The translations under genes and the position numbers were made by a program. From JAXGQD01 sp040766665 (GTDB lineage Bacteria > Bacillota > Clostridia > Saccharofermentanales > Fastidiosipilaceae): 64,000 bases of DNA. Shown piece after piece: positions 54,112 to 63,995 of the stretch (its first letter is position 1; every line of letters begins with the position of its first letter). The DNA lies in NCBI GenBank assembly GCA_040766665.1, contig JAXGQD010000007.1:117089-181088 (forward strand), in the 5' to 3' direction. The notes under the pieces are model-generated. The model was not told the DNA's origin, made no database searches, and saw only the letters and a program-made list of their open reading frames with translations.

Positions 54112-55312
54112 ATGGAAAACACAAAGCTCGTCTCCATCATCATGCCGACCTATAACGACGCCTCCACCATCCTCGATTCGATCCGCTCGGTGGAGCGCCA
54201 AACCAGTCCCAACTGGGAGCTGATCATCGTCAACGATGGCTCGACCGATGAGACAGAATACACGCTCCAAGACTACATCATCAAAAGCCCATATAAATCA
54301 CAAATCCAGGTCATGGAGCAGCCCAATCAGGACCAACTCGTGGCTATCCTCAACGGCTCACAACTGGCCAAAGGCGACTACATCTATGTGCTGCACTCTG
54401 ACGACTTCTTTTACGACAACGAGAGCCTGAAACGATTTTTGGAGCTGGAGCAGCAGCAGCCTGGCTTCGACGCCTACACCGGCGCCCGTCTGGAAGTGAA
54501 CGACGCAGGTGAAGCCATACGAGAAGTGCCGACCCGTGAGATCCTTCCGGAAAAACAAGCTCTGGCACTCACCCAGCTTTGGCTGGGCCGTAACATCTAC
54601 ATGGATGTAGCCTTCTTCAGAAAGGAAAGCCTTAATAAAGCACATCTCGGAAAATTATCTGCGGCAAAACATGCCCTACTGGATTTACTACGACGAAACA
54701 GGCCAAGCCCACAGTTTAAAGCTTTATAACATGCCCTTTCCCCTGCTACGTTACCGTGTACACGAAGGCAACTACATTAACAGTCGCCTCGGTGCCGCCA
54801 ATGTGCTTTCGGGGGAACTGCGCTGTTTCCTCAAACTGGCTGCTCAGCAGCACATCCCAGCATACAAAACACAATTCGCGCTATTCCGCCTGCTCAATAA
54901 GCTAAAGTCTGGTTTCGCATATAAGCCAAAAACCCAAAACAGACCCCAAGAAAAGATTAGCCAGGCTTTGGACCTGATCTTCGAAAAGGCTGCATCACCG
55001 GACTTGTCAGAACTGCCACAGTTTCGCACAGTGCGAGACTTTTTCTACAATAGAGAAAACGCACCAATGCGTGAGCAAGTGCAACTTAAAAAATTCTCAG
55101 TAGAATTTACAGCACCACTGGGCAACCAAATGCGTTGCTACAACAAGAAAAGCATCGACCAAGAGCTGGATCAGGAACATCTCCATATCTTGGAACAAAT
55201 CGCGACAGGGGCGAAAAGCATCACATGTTTTAAGGAAGATCGCCCTCAATTGCAACTTTATCTGGATTATCTGGGCCTGTCTCCCTACGTTCGGCTTGAC
55301 GCATCGCGCTGA
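54112..55312 (+). pseudogene. Family 2 glycosyltransferase, one frameshift
   Basis: A GT-A fold transferase: VSIIMPTYNDASTILDSIRSVERQT, IIVNDGSTDET, and the DXD-type site YVLHSDDFFYDNES. The frame changes near 54620-54670: FFRKESLNK runs into HISENYLRQNMPYWIYYDE in the next frame, which continues to 55312. One surplus A in AATAAAGCAC fits. The C-terminal part has LLRYRVHEGNYINSR, common in this group. Its 3' end overlaps the convergent polymerase gene by 83 bp. Confidence 0.82.
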
Positions 55313-56882
55313 AACACTGACCTGCCACAAATGCCAGAGTCAGAGTGATCAGCAAGCTATCCATCAGATTGCCGCTTAAGAGTGAGATGAGGGGCAAGAT
55401 ACCTAGGGTCGTACCGCACATCAGGTAAAAGAGTTTGAAGCGCCGGCGCAGTTTGCGCAGTATCCAGAAAGCAATCAGCAGTGCCCAGAGCGGATAGATG
55501 GCCAGGAAGAGCAGCAGGCCGATAATGCCCACAGAAAAGTATTGGTTCACGAAATCGCGCTCGATGTTGAAGATGCCTTGGACGCGGCTGTTGCCGATGC
55601 CGAAAAGGAGTCGCTGGTTTTGCCATTAATCGCCTTGACCTGCTCCAGCATTGCTACCTGCACGAAACGATTCTCCTTCTGCAGCTCGGAAGGCTGCAGT
55701 AGCATGCGTAGCCAAAAATCCGTGTCATTACGGTAGTTGTAGGAAATGTTGTAATAATATTTGTCAATTAAAGATCCAGGCAAAAGCGCGCCAGAATCTG
55801 AATTTTTTCCTCACGATTGTACTCCGTCAGCAAGCCCGCCAAATCACCATCTCGCAGGTATTGATAGGCTTTAATCATGTCGTTGCCCGGCGCCGTGACA
55901 AAGGAAGAGGGATAGGCTTCTAAAGCCTCCCTGAAACTATTTTCCTGATGGTCACTGATGACGGTCGCACTGCTCAGTTCACGCTGTGCCGCCGGTGTAT
56001 AGGGATATACCTGCCAGGCAGCCAGCAGTAGGAGCAGAGAAAGCGACAACAAAACCGCGACGTACTGTCGCCCGGGTTTAACACGAATCAGACGGTAAAT
56101 GCAGACCAGCAGCCAAAGCGCCAGAATCAGAAAATAACCGAGCGTCGCTACTTTGGTGCCAATCATCAGGAGCCCCGGTCCCGCCCCAATCAACAAGACG
56201 ACGGATAAAATACTGCGTTCTGCTACAGCTGAGTATATAATCAGCGGTAAAAGCATCAGCAGATAGGCCGAGAGTTGATTGGCAAAATTAAACCAGGCTT
56301 TCGAAGCCAGCTGCGCGTAGACGAGTTTGCGACCGCCGCTGAACCAAGTAAAGATATTGCCGTGGATGGGCTCGTTGTTGTAGGAGCCGAGGCTGGTCAG
56401 GCTGAGGTTGGAGACGAGCAGCATCAGCAGGGTCACAAGCACGACGGCTTGGATGGCGCGGATGAAGCTGCGACGTGGGAGAGGCTTTTGCCACGCGACA
56501 AAGAAAAAACCAGCGGTGTGACGAGACGCAACAAGTAGGCGATTTCGCCACTGATGCTGTAAGCATCCTTATCCATCAGGCTTTCGAAATTGCGGTTAAA
56601 AAAGACATGCGCCGCGAGGAAAAGCACGCTGAGTCCTAAGAATATCCATAGGGGCTTACTGGCTTGTCGCACAGCCCTGTCACGCAAGGCAAGCAACAAC
56701 ATTAGCCCGACCAGGCTGTAACGCAGGATAGTAGGGATGGTCATGCCGCCGAATTGCGGGGCGCTGTCATTCAGTAAGTAATAGTTATCAATCAGGGGCT
56801 GCAGCAGGATAAAAATAAACTGCAGGCTGCCGAGCAGGCTATTGTTTGGCGCTCGGGTTTGTATAGTCTGGCTTGCGCTCAC
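55230..56882 (-). pseudogene. O-antigen/capsule polymerase-like membrane protein (Wzy/O-antigen ligase type), three frameshifts
   Basis: Four consecutive pieces (56882-56433, 56442-55768, 55783-55547, 55550-55230) form one polytopic protein of about 550 aa. It has a large extracellular loop (NEPIHGNIFTWFSGGRKLVYAQLASKAWFN) and the ligase-like stretch GIGNSRVQGIFNIERDFVNQYFSVGIIGLLLFL. Each break is restored by one added base, two of them in the T or A run of a TTTTGCC/GGCAAAA sequence (about 55621 and 55786). Start GTG at 56882. The role as Wzy polymerase is inferred from topology and context. Confidence 0.75.
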
Positions 56883-56888
56883 GTTGCT

Positions 56889-57614
56889 TCATTCCTTGTT
56901 TCTGAAAATTCGCGCATACCAGGCCGCTTTCCAGGGCGCGTTGAGATGCGACTTAAGGCTCGTCACCCACTTTTTCAGGCGGCTTTTCGGCCCCAGCCAA
57001 GTGCCAGTAAAGACGTGGATGACATAGGAATCCCGCACCGGGTTGCACAGTACGGTGTCAGGATAGAGGGCGATGTCGTCGCGAAGTGTCTGTCTTTGGT
57101 TATTGCATTGCGCACCGTACTTGTCGATGAGCAGCTGCGAAACCGAAATCGTATTGTTAAAGGGCAGCGGATTCTCTTCATCCAGCTCAAAGTTCTGGCT
57201 GTCATAGTAGTCTAAAATGTCTTTCACCAGCGGATGCCCGCTTTCCGTCCCAAAACAAGCCGTAAAGGGATAGTCGGGCCGCTCAAAGCCCACGAAAGCG
57301 CGGTGTTCGCGGAAAGGATCCAAAGGCCGCAGCACGACATTATCGGTATCGAGGTAGATGCCGCCTTCGTTGAAGAGCGCCCAGGCGCGAATGTAGTCGC
57401 TGACAAAAGCCCACTTTTTACGCCGATACGCTTCTTTGACAAAAGGATGGGCGTTGACGTCGAAATTCGACTCGTTCCATTCGCGAATCGTGTAGCCTTG
57501 GAGATGCTTTTGCCATGATTTCATGCAACGCTGAATCACCCTACTTTTAGGTGCGCCACCCACCCACACATAGTGGATGGTCTTCGGTATGGGTTGTTCG
57601 CGTACGTCCGTCAA
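56889..57614 (-). CDS. Glycosyltransferase with DXD sugar-binding region (GT32-like)
   Basis: A 241-aa protein: IPKTIHYVWVGGAPKSRVIQRCMKSW, then FVSDYIRAWALFNEGGIYLDTDNVVLRPLD with the DXD motif, and the family's ENPLPFNNTISVSQLLIDKYG. Typical capsular polysaccharide transferase of the OCH1/GT32 group. The start TTG overlaps the GT4 stop codon (TTGA) and has GGGAG upstream. Confidence 0.87.
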   Translation of the reverse strand: MTDVREQPIPKTIHYVWVGGAPKSRVIQRCMKSWQKHLQGYTIREWNESNFDVNAHPFVKEAYRRKKWAFVSDYIRAWALFNEGGIYLDTDNVVLRPLDPFREHRAFVGFERPDYPFTACFGTESGHPLVKDILDYYDSQNFELDEENPLPFNNTISVSQLLIDKYGAQCNNQRQTLRDDIALYPDTVLCNPVRDSYVIHVFTGTWLGPKSRLKKWVTSLKSHLNAPWKAAWYARIFRNKE

Positions 57615-58807
57615 GCGTTTTCTCCCTTTATTTCTTCGGGCAAAACCCGCTCCTCCAAGACCGCCGCCCAGCGATCCATGACAGCCGTCTCCGAAAAGCG
57701 CTTCGCCATTTCCCTAGCCCGTTCTCCCAGCGCCACTCGTAGTGCCGGATCCTGCATCAAGCGACGGCAAGTACTGGCAAAAGCCTCTAAATCCCCGTCC
57801 TCAATCAGATAACCGTTTTCACCTTCGCTGATAATACTGCGCGGCCCGCTTCTTACATCAAAAGCCACAAGCGGCAGGCGTTGCGCGGCGGCCTCAATCA
57901 AGACCAAGCCAAAGCCTTCACTGCGCGAGGGCATGACAAAGATATCCGCTTCTGCCATTTCTTGCAAGACCTGGGTATAAGGCAGCATACCGGGCAGGCG
58001 CAGTTGTGAACCCAGCCCATGCCGCTCTGCCAAATCCCGAACCAGGCTCATTTGCGAACCATTCCCGATCATCGTCAGCTGCCAGTTGGGGTAATCTGAG
58101 GCCAACTTCGCCCAGATTTCTACGAGTCGATCCATGCCCTTTTCCGGCTCGAAACGCCCCACAGCGATGAGCTTTCCGCCCGAACCGTAACACCCCTTCG
58201 CGGCAAACGCGGAAACGTCGCCGCTTTCAGCGAAGACCTCATCCTCCAAGAAGTTGGGCATCCAGACAAAGCGCGGGCGCTGCTGTTTCACATAAGCCGT
58301 AGCCAGCTCTTCCGTCAGCTCCGCAGTCAAAGCCGTGATTACATCGCAGCCGGCATAGCCGTTCATAATCTCCACAAACATCTTGGATCCGGGTAAGACA
58401 TCATGGTGCAACTGGGCAATCTTGAAAACATTCAGATTTCGTAAGCGCGCCAGAGCCAAATTCTGTTCATGGCGGGTACAGATGATGACCCCCTCGTCCA
58501 CTCGACGTAGGGCTTGCAGTAAAGTTTTTCGTTTCAGATATAAGGTATGCATGGCCTTGAAGCCTTCGCTCAACAAAGCGCCAAACCGACGTGAGCGACG
58601 CGCCTCGCGAAAAGCCTCACGATTGGGACGGCGCTCCGTCAGATATTCAATTTCAATCCGCGGATCCAAGTCATAAGCAGGCGGCAAAGGATAGGTCACC
58701 CAAAGCTTCAGCTGATGGCCACGTTTACATAACGCATTGGCCAGCTCACTGCTCGCCTTCTCGACGCCGCCGTGAGCTAAATGGAGTAGAAATAGATGGA
58801 TTTTCAT
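57611..58807 (-). CDS. Family 4 glycosyltransferase
   Basis: A 398-aa GT-B transferase. N-terminal FLLHLAHGGVEKASSELANALCKRGHQ, C-terminal GKLIAVGRFEPEKGMDRLVEIWAKL and the EX7E motif in FVMPSRSEGFGLVLIEAAAQRLPLVAFD. Acts at the cytoplasmic face, adding a sugar to the lipid-linked unit. Overlaps both neighbours by 4 bp. Confidence 0.92.
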   Translation of the reverse strand: MKIHLFLLHLAHGGVEKASSELANALCKRGHQLKLWVTYPLPPAYDLDPRIEIEYLTERRPNREAFREARRSRRFGALLSEGFKAMHTLYLKRKTLLQALRRVDEGVIICTRHEQNLALARLRNLNVFKIAQLHHDVLPGSKMFVEIMNGYAGCDVITALTAELTEELATAYVKQQRPRFVWMPNFLEDEVFAESGDVSAFAAKGCYGSGGKLIAVGRFEPEKGMDRLVEIWAKLASDYPNWQLTMIGNGSQMSLVRDLAERHGLGSQLRLPGMLPYTQVLQEMAEADIFVMPSRSEGFGLVLIEAAAQRLPLVAFDVRSGPRSIISEGENGYLIEDGDLEAFASTCRRLMQDPALRVALGERAREMAKRFSETAVMDRWAAVLEERVLPEEIKGENA

Positions 58808-59562
58808 GATTGACTCTGCAAACCTGCTTCACGGCAGGCTTTCTTCCAGCGCTGGTAGAAACGAATGTTATTCTTCCAGAAGCGCTTCAAACGTTTTGGC
58901 TCACGCAAAATCCGATAGAGCCATTCCGTGTTTGTGCGAATAAAGAAGGCCGGTGCCCGCTTCTTCGTGCCGCTCAGCACATCAAAACTGCCCCCAACCC
59001 CTACGGCAATGGTATGCGGAAATGCGTCCAAATGCCGGTGCAGCAGTTTTTCCTGTAAAGGGATGCCCAGGGCGACAAAGAGCAAATCCGGTTGTACTGC
59101 AGCAATCTCTTTCATAATCAAGTCTTTGTCTGCCGCATAGCCGTCCGCTTCATAGACCAGGCGTAAACCCGGCTTCTCTGTTTTGAGTTTATCCGACAAG
59201 GCGGACAAGACCGGAGCCGCTGCTCCGAAGAGGGCCACCGAATGGCCACCGGTATCAGCAAGCTCCAGTAACTTCTGCATCAACTCTACACCGGGGATAC
59301 GTTCCGCAATCGAAATGCCCGCCGTATGCGCCCTCTTCATCAAACCGATACCGTCTGCCACCAATTCAACGCGCGGGTCTTCCAAAATCGCCAGGTAATC
59401 TTCCTGTTCCGCCACTTGGGAAAGCGTCTCCGGATTGGCCGTGACGATCATAAAACCGCGGCGCTCAGCCAAACGCTGAGCCAAATCCGTGTAAAAATCC
59501 GCCCGGCTCCCTGCATAGCAGTCGCGCAGACAGGCCAGCAAACGTGAAAAATGCTTAATCAT
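58804..59562 (-). CDS. WecG/TagA/CpsF-family glycosyltransferase (GT26)
   Basis: About 252 aa. Family features: MIVTANPETLSQVAEQEDY, VELVADGIGLMKRA, RIPGVELMQKLLELA, VALFGAAAPVLSAL, PDLLFVALGIPLQEKLLHRHLDAFPHTIAVGVGGSFDVLSGTKKRAPAF, RTNTEWLYRILREPKR. The start MIKHFSRLL at 59562 is chosen with GGAG upstream. The longer frame to 59658 only translates the repeat-rich end of the preceding gene. It transfers ManNAc or another sugar to the lipid-linked first sugar. Confidence 0.9.
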   Translation of the reverse strand: MIKHFSRLLACLRDCYAGSRADFYTDLAQRLAERRGFMIVTANPETLSQVAEQEDYLAILEDPRVELVADGIGLMKRAHTAGISIAERIPGVELMQKLLELADTGGHSVALFGAAAPVLSALSDKLKTEKPGLRLVYEADGYAADKDLIMKEIAAVQPDLLFVALGIPLQEKLLHRHLDAFPHTIAVGVGGSFDVLSGTKKRAPAFFIRTNTEWLYRILREPKRLKRFWKNNIRFYQRWKKACREAGLQSQS

Positions 59563-61024
59563 CGGAAGACTCCAAAGGCTGCGAAGACTCCAAAGGCTGC
59601 GCAGACTCCGCATCTTGCGAATCCTCCAAAGGCTTCGCAGACTCCGCCGCCTCCGCACGATTCGCCTTGTCTAGGAGATGTTGCAAATCCGCCCCTTCGA
59701 AACCCGTAGTACTCTCATTGGAAAAGAGCACCTTGAAAGTCGTCAGCAGCAGCTTCAGATCCATCAGAATCGAACAGTTCTCCACATAGTAAAGGTCCAT
59801 GCGCGCCTTATCCTCAAAGGAGGTGTTGTACTTCCCATAGATCTGTGCGTAACCGGTGATCCCTGCCTTCACCTTTAAGCGATAGGCAAAATCCGGCAAA
59901 AGTTCCGTATACAAATCCGTCGTCTCCAAACGCTCCGCCCGCGGCCCGACCAGCGACATGTCGCCCTTGAAGACGTTGTAAATCTGCGGAATCTCATCAA
60001 TGCGCGTCTTGCGGATAAAGCGTCCCACCGGTGTGATACGGTCGTCGCCCGGGGTAGCCAACTTCGGACCATCCTTCTCGGCATCCGGGATCATGCTGCG
60101 GAACTTGAGCAGGGTGAAGATTTTGCCATGACGCGTATAACGATCCTGCTTAAAGAAAATCGGACCCCCATCACCCAGCTTAATCGCCAAAGCCGTCAGC
60201 AAGGTAATCGGCAAGGTCAAAAGCAGAATCAGCGCCGAAACAAAGAGGTCAATCAGCCGTTTTATCAGCATCTGCTCCAGATGCAGCGGTTTACTCTTGA
60301 TCAGGAAAACCAGCGAATCGCCCACCTGAATACCCGAAGCCGCATTGACCATGATGTCCTCGGAACTGGGCAGAACATAGAGTCGCTTGTGGTGCGTGTA
60401 GCAGTAAGCCATCAACTTTTTTCGCAATTCTAAATTAAGCAAACCGAGAATAATATTATCGTGCTCATCTATCGCCTGACAGAGCTGCTCATAGCCCTCG
60501 TCCTCGCTGCGCAGCTCCTTAATCGAATAGCGCCGCTCAAAGCTCTCAAACTTCCGCGCCACCTCTTGTTCCCATTTCGCCCCCGTATAAATGACCAGGC
60601 AATCACGCGCCGGGTACATAATCAGGTATATACGTACCGCTATCAAATAGAGCAAGAGGGCAAAAAACGCCTGAAACGCCGTCGCCACCACAAAAGGTAA
60701 AAGCGGCAGCATATACTTGGCTGTCAAGGAAAGCACGAAATAATTCAACAAATTGGTAATCAACAAAGCCAGAATATAGTAAAAATACAGATGCCTGCCG
60801 CGATAAATACCGATGCGAAAGGCCTCAAAGCTAATACCCAGGATTAAAAAGACAATCGCATAGACCGTCCCCAAGAGGTAATAACCGCGCCGCACCAAAA
60901 TATCGCCGTGAAAGAAATAAATCACCGCGCCGATAAAAACCGCCAGAGTCATCAGGAAAATGAGAAACTTCATGAAAAGGTTAATGCCTTTTCGGAAATC
61001 TTTCAGTTCAAAATTCTGCATCAT
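59555..61024 (-). CDS. Undecaprenyl-phosphate sugar-1-phosphate transferase (initiating enzyme)
   Basis: A 489-aa polyprenyl glycosylphosphotransferase. N-terminal helices and a CoA-binding-like domain precede the catalytic bacterial sugar transferase domain: KRLIDLFVSALILLLTLPI, GGPIFFKQDRYTRHGKIFTLLKFRSM, RIDEIPQIYNVFKGDMSLVGPRAERLE, VKAGITGYAQIYGKYNTSFEDKARMDLYYVENCS. The last 30 residues form an acidic, repetitive tail (SAKPLEDSQDAESAQPLESS) not usual in the family. It starts synthesis of the repeat unit on undecaprenyl phosphate. Confidence 0.92.
   Translation of the reverse strand: MMQNFELKDFRKGINLFMKFLIFLMTLAVFIGAVIYFFHGDILVRRGYYLLGTVYAIVFLILGISFEAFRIGIYRGRHLYFYYILALLITNLLNYFVLSLTAKYMLPLLPFVVATAFQAFFALLLYLIAVRIYLIMYPARDCLVIYTGAKWEQEVARKFESFERRYSIKELRSEDEGYEQLCQAIDEHDNIILGLLNLELRKKLMAYCYTHHKRLYVLPSSEDIMVNAASGIQVGDSLVFLIKSKPLHLEQMLIKRLIDLFVSALILLLTLPITLLTALAIKLGDGGPIFFKQDRYTRHGKIFTLLKFRSMIPDAEKDGPKLATPGDDRITPVGRFIRKTRIDEIPQIYNVFKGDMSLVGPRAERLETTDLYTELLPDFAYRLKVKAGITGYAQIYGKYNTSFEDKARMDLYYVENCSILMDLKLLLTTFKVLFSNESTTGFEGADLQHLLDKANRAEAAESAKPLEDSQDAESAQPLESSQPLESSDD
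59568..59645. repeat. Short tandem repeats in the 3' end of the sugar-transferase gene
   Basis: Repeats of (GA)CTCCAAAGGCTGCG(A/C)AGA with variants, coding for the acidic Ser/Glu/Pro-Leu tail. The next gene's start lies just past them, so copy-number change could alter both the tail and the spacing. Confidence 0.7.
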
Positions 61025-61060
61025 GCTCCAGTTCTCAGCTATACGGACTCAAGCATCCTG

Positions 61061-62160
61061 TTAGGCAAAATACGCCAACAACGCATCGCGAATCCGCTCA
61101 CTGGCATGCCCATCCCCATAAGGATTACTCGCATGGCTCATCGCCTCATAAGCCGCCTTATCGTTAAGTAAAAGCTTAAAGTTCTCATAAATGACCCGGG
61201 TGTCGGTACCCACCAACTTCAGCGTACCCGCAGCCACCCCTTCAGGCCGTTCCGTCGTATCACGCATCACCAGCACCGGGATACCCAGCGAAGGCGCTTC
61301 TTCCTGAATGCCACCGCTGTCCGTCAAAACCAGCTCAGCCCTCGCCATAATATTATGAAAATCCAAAACTTCCAGAGGCTCTACCAGTCTGATACGCTCT
61401 TCCCCGGCAAAAACCTCAGCCGCAATCGCCCTCACCTGCGGATTCAGATGTATCGGATAAAGCACCTTCACATCCGGCTCTTCATCGACAATCTGCCGTA
61501 TGGCCTCAAACATCTTATGCATGGCCTGACCCAAGTTCTCGCGGCGATGTGCCGTAATAAGCACCAATCTGGAGCCCTTCGCCCAATCCAAATAGGATGT
61601 TCATAGTCTTTCTGCACCGTGGTTTGCAAGGCATCGATGGCCGTATTACCGGTCACCACGATGGTCTCTGCTTTATGCTGTTCTTTCAGCAAGTTCTCTC
61701 TGGCCTGTTCTGTCGGCGCGAAGTTCAAAGCCGAAAGCAAAGAGACCGCCTGACGATTAAACTCCTCCGGAAAGGGTGAATAAATATTGTATGTGCGTAG
61801 GCCTGCTTCCACATGCCCTACCGGGATGCGCTGATAAAAACACGCCAGCGCCGTCACAAAAGTCGTTGAAGTGTCCCCATGTACCAAACAGATATCCGGT
61901 TTGACCTCATCCAGGACCGATTTTATTTTCAGGAGAATGTTAGCTGTAATGTCGAAAAGATCCTGATTAGCCTTCATGATGCTCAGGTCATAATCTGGCA
62001 CAAGCTTAAAAGCCTGCAAGACCTGCTCCAACATCTCACGATGCTGCCCCGTCACACAGACCTTTGTTTCAAACGCTGCTTCTTGCTTCAGCACCTTAAC
62101 CAAGGGGCACATCTTAATCGCCTCTGGCCTGGTCCCAAACACAACGAGTATTTTTTTCAT
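61061..62160 (-). pseudogene. wecB: UDP-N-acetylglucosamine 2-epimerase (non-hydrolysing), one frameshift
   Basis: Makes UDP-ManNAc from UDP-GlcNAc. N-terminal VVFGTRPEAIKMCPLV, VTGQHREMLEQVL, LVHGDTSTTF, HVEAGLRT; C-terminal LITAHRRENLGQAM, PIHLNPQVR, TDSGGIQEEAPSLGIPVLVMRDTTERPEG. The frame breaks near 61600: DYEHPI continues as WIGRRAPD instead of LDWAKGSRLVLITAHRREN. One missing T in CCTATTTGGATTGG restores it. All motifs are otherwise intact. It supplies substrate for the CpsF-type transferase. Confidence 0.88.
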
Positions 62161-62534
62161 TTATTTTATTTCCCTTTATCTAAGCTGTAACGTTTTGTTC
62201 AGCTTAGTTTGGTTACGTATCGCAAACAATGGGTACGTTATAGTTTTGCCCTATTGTACCGCATCAGGGGGTGGAAATGTTAGATTGAGGTTAATTGGAA
62301 TTGAAGAGGCATATTCTAAAATAGATTTTCTCCCATTATGATGATAACTTCATGATGTTAATTGACATTCTGAGTATACTTAACTATCAAAGGTTGAAAA
62401 AGCCTCTCCTCGCGATAAAACTCTCATTTGTACAGCATATATCTATATGATAGTATGAACTAAAAAATTGAATATAAAGGGGTGGCAGGTCATTTTGTTT
62501 AATTTTAAATACTTGATCTGGCCAATAAACACGG
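62161..62534. other. Intergenic region between the polysaccharide operon and the acyltransferase
   Basis: AT-rich 374 bp between divergent genes. TTGACA at 62362-62367 with TATCAA 17 bp later is a possible promoter for the rightward gene, but lies about 145 bp from its start. TTTTGCCC near 62245 is a near match to the over-represented octamer. No gene is supported. Confidence 0.4.
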
Positions 62535-63995
62535 ATGGTCTTTAATTCTTACGTTTTTGTCCTATTGTTTTTTCCGATTACTGTAATAGGTTATTTTTTG
62601 TTAAATAAATTGAAATCCAGAAATATTTCTCTAACTTTTCTTCTTATAATGTCCCTAGCATTTTTTTCCTATTCTAGTATGCAGTTTTTAATAGTTTTTA
62701 TTTTAAACATCCTTTTTAATTATTTTACTCATATTGGAATAAAAGGAGCCACTAAAAATTTGCGAAAGCCCTTATTAGTTTTCGGAATCCTTGCTAATTT
62801 ATTCATGTTAATATATTTCAAATATTCCGGTTTTTTATTGGAGAATATGAATTTACTTTTCGGTTCTAATTTTGTGTTGTCAAATGTTATGATGCCACTA
62901 GGCATTAGTTTTTTCACCTTTCAACAGTTGTCTTTTCTAATAGACACTTATAGAAATGAAGTGCCTTATTATCCAATTATTGATTATGCTCTTTATGTTT
63001 CATTCTTTCCCAGATTATTGGCTGGACCTATAATCACACATGATCAAATAATATCTCAATTCAGAGATAAATCTAGAAATGCAATAGACTGGGAGAATAT
63101 CGCAAAAGGTCTTTATTTATTTTCTATGGGCTTAGGAAAGAAAGTCCTTATTTCAGATATTTTTGGGAATGTAGCAAATTGGGGATTTTCTAATATTCCA
63201 AAGTTAGATAGTACAAATGCGATCATAATAATGCTTTCATATACTATACAAATCTATTTTGACTTTAGTGGTTATTGCGACATGGGTATGGGAATTTCAA
63301 AAATTTTAAATATTGACTTACCTATTAATTTTAATTCACCATATAAATCCTTTACAATTACTGAGTTTTGGAGTCGTTGGCACATGACGCTTACCAAATT
63401 TTTTACTAAGTATCTATATATACCTTTGGGCGGAAATAGAAAGGGGAAAGTCCGTACTTACATAAACACAATGATAGTTTTTTTAGTTAGCGGTATGTGG
63501 CATGGGGCAAATTGGACATTCCTTGTATGGGGAGAATGTCATGGAGTATTCACTATTATTACAAAGCAATGGAAAGAAGCATTCGAAAAAATTCATCCTG
63601 CTTTGAATTGGATTATCACCTTCACTTTCGTAAATTTTACTTGGATTATTTTCCGAGCTGACTCCATTTTAGACTCCTTGCGAATTTTTAAGAGAATTAT
63701 CTCTCTTAATTTCAATCCGATAAATAGTGAGATACTATCTGTGTTTAACTTAAAGGAATTTCAATTTATTTTTAAGAATATTCTTAATATCAACATTAGT
63801 ATGATGTGGCCTACAATGTATCTAACATTGTTCTTCACTATTATTTCTATTTCACTATTGGCATGTAAGAATGTTTACGAAAAATCATTATCTTACAAAC
63901 CAACCTACAGAAACTTAACATCAACAGTATTGATATTTTTTTGGAGTGTTATCTCTTTTGCAGGTGTAAGCACTTTCTTGTATGCAGGATTTTAG
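62535..63995 (+). CDS. MBOAT-family O-acyltransferase (AlgI/DltB-like)
   Basis: A 486-aa polytopic protein. The core signature is FWSRWHMTLTKFFTKYLYIPLGGNRKGK, followed by the catalytic His in SGMWHGANWTFLVWGECHG. Also typical are MPLGISFFTFQQLSFLID and FPRLLAGPIITHDQI. It transfers acyl groups (usually acetyl) across the membrane to a polysaccharide or teichoic acid. The coding sequence is clearly AT-richer than the adjacent polysaccharide genes, suggesting separate origin. A partner SGNH/AlgJ-like gene would be expected just beyond the window. Confidence 0.93.
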   Translation: MVFNSYVFVLLFFPITVIGYFLLNKLKSRNISLTFLLIMSLAFFSYSSMQFLIVFILNILFNYFTHIGIKGATKNLRKPLLVFGILANLFMLIYFKYSGFLLENMNLLFGSNFVLSNVMMPLGISFFTFQQLSFLIDTYRNEVPYYPIIDYALYVSFFPRLLAGPIITHDQIISQFRDKSRNAIDWENIAKGLYLFSMGLGKKVLISDIFGNVANWGFSNIPKLDSTNAIIIMLSYTIQIYFDFSGYCDMGMGISKILNIDLPINFNSPYKSFTITEFWSRWHMTLTKFFTKYLYIPLGGNRKGKVRTYINTMIVFLVSGMWHGANWTFLVWGECHGVFTIITKQWKEAFEKIHPALNWIITFTFVNFTWIIFRADSILDSLRIFKRIISLNFNPINSEILSVFNLKEFQFIFKNILNINISMMWPTMYLTLFFTIISISLLACKNVYEKSLSYKPTYRNLTSTVLIFFWSVISFAGVSTFLYAGF

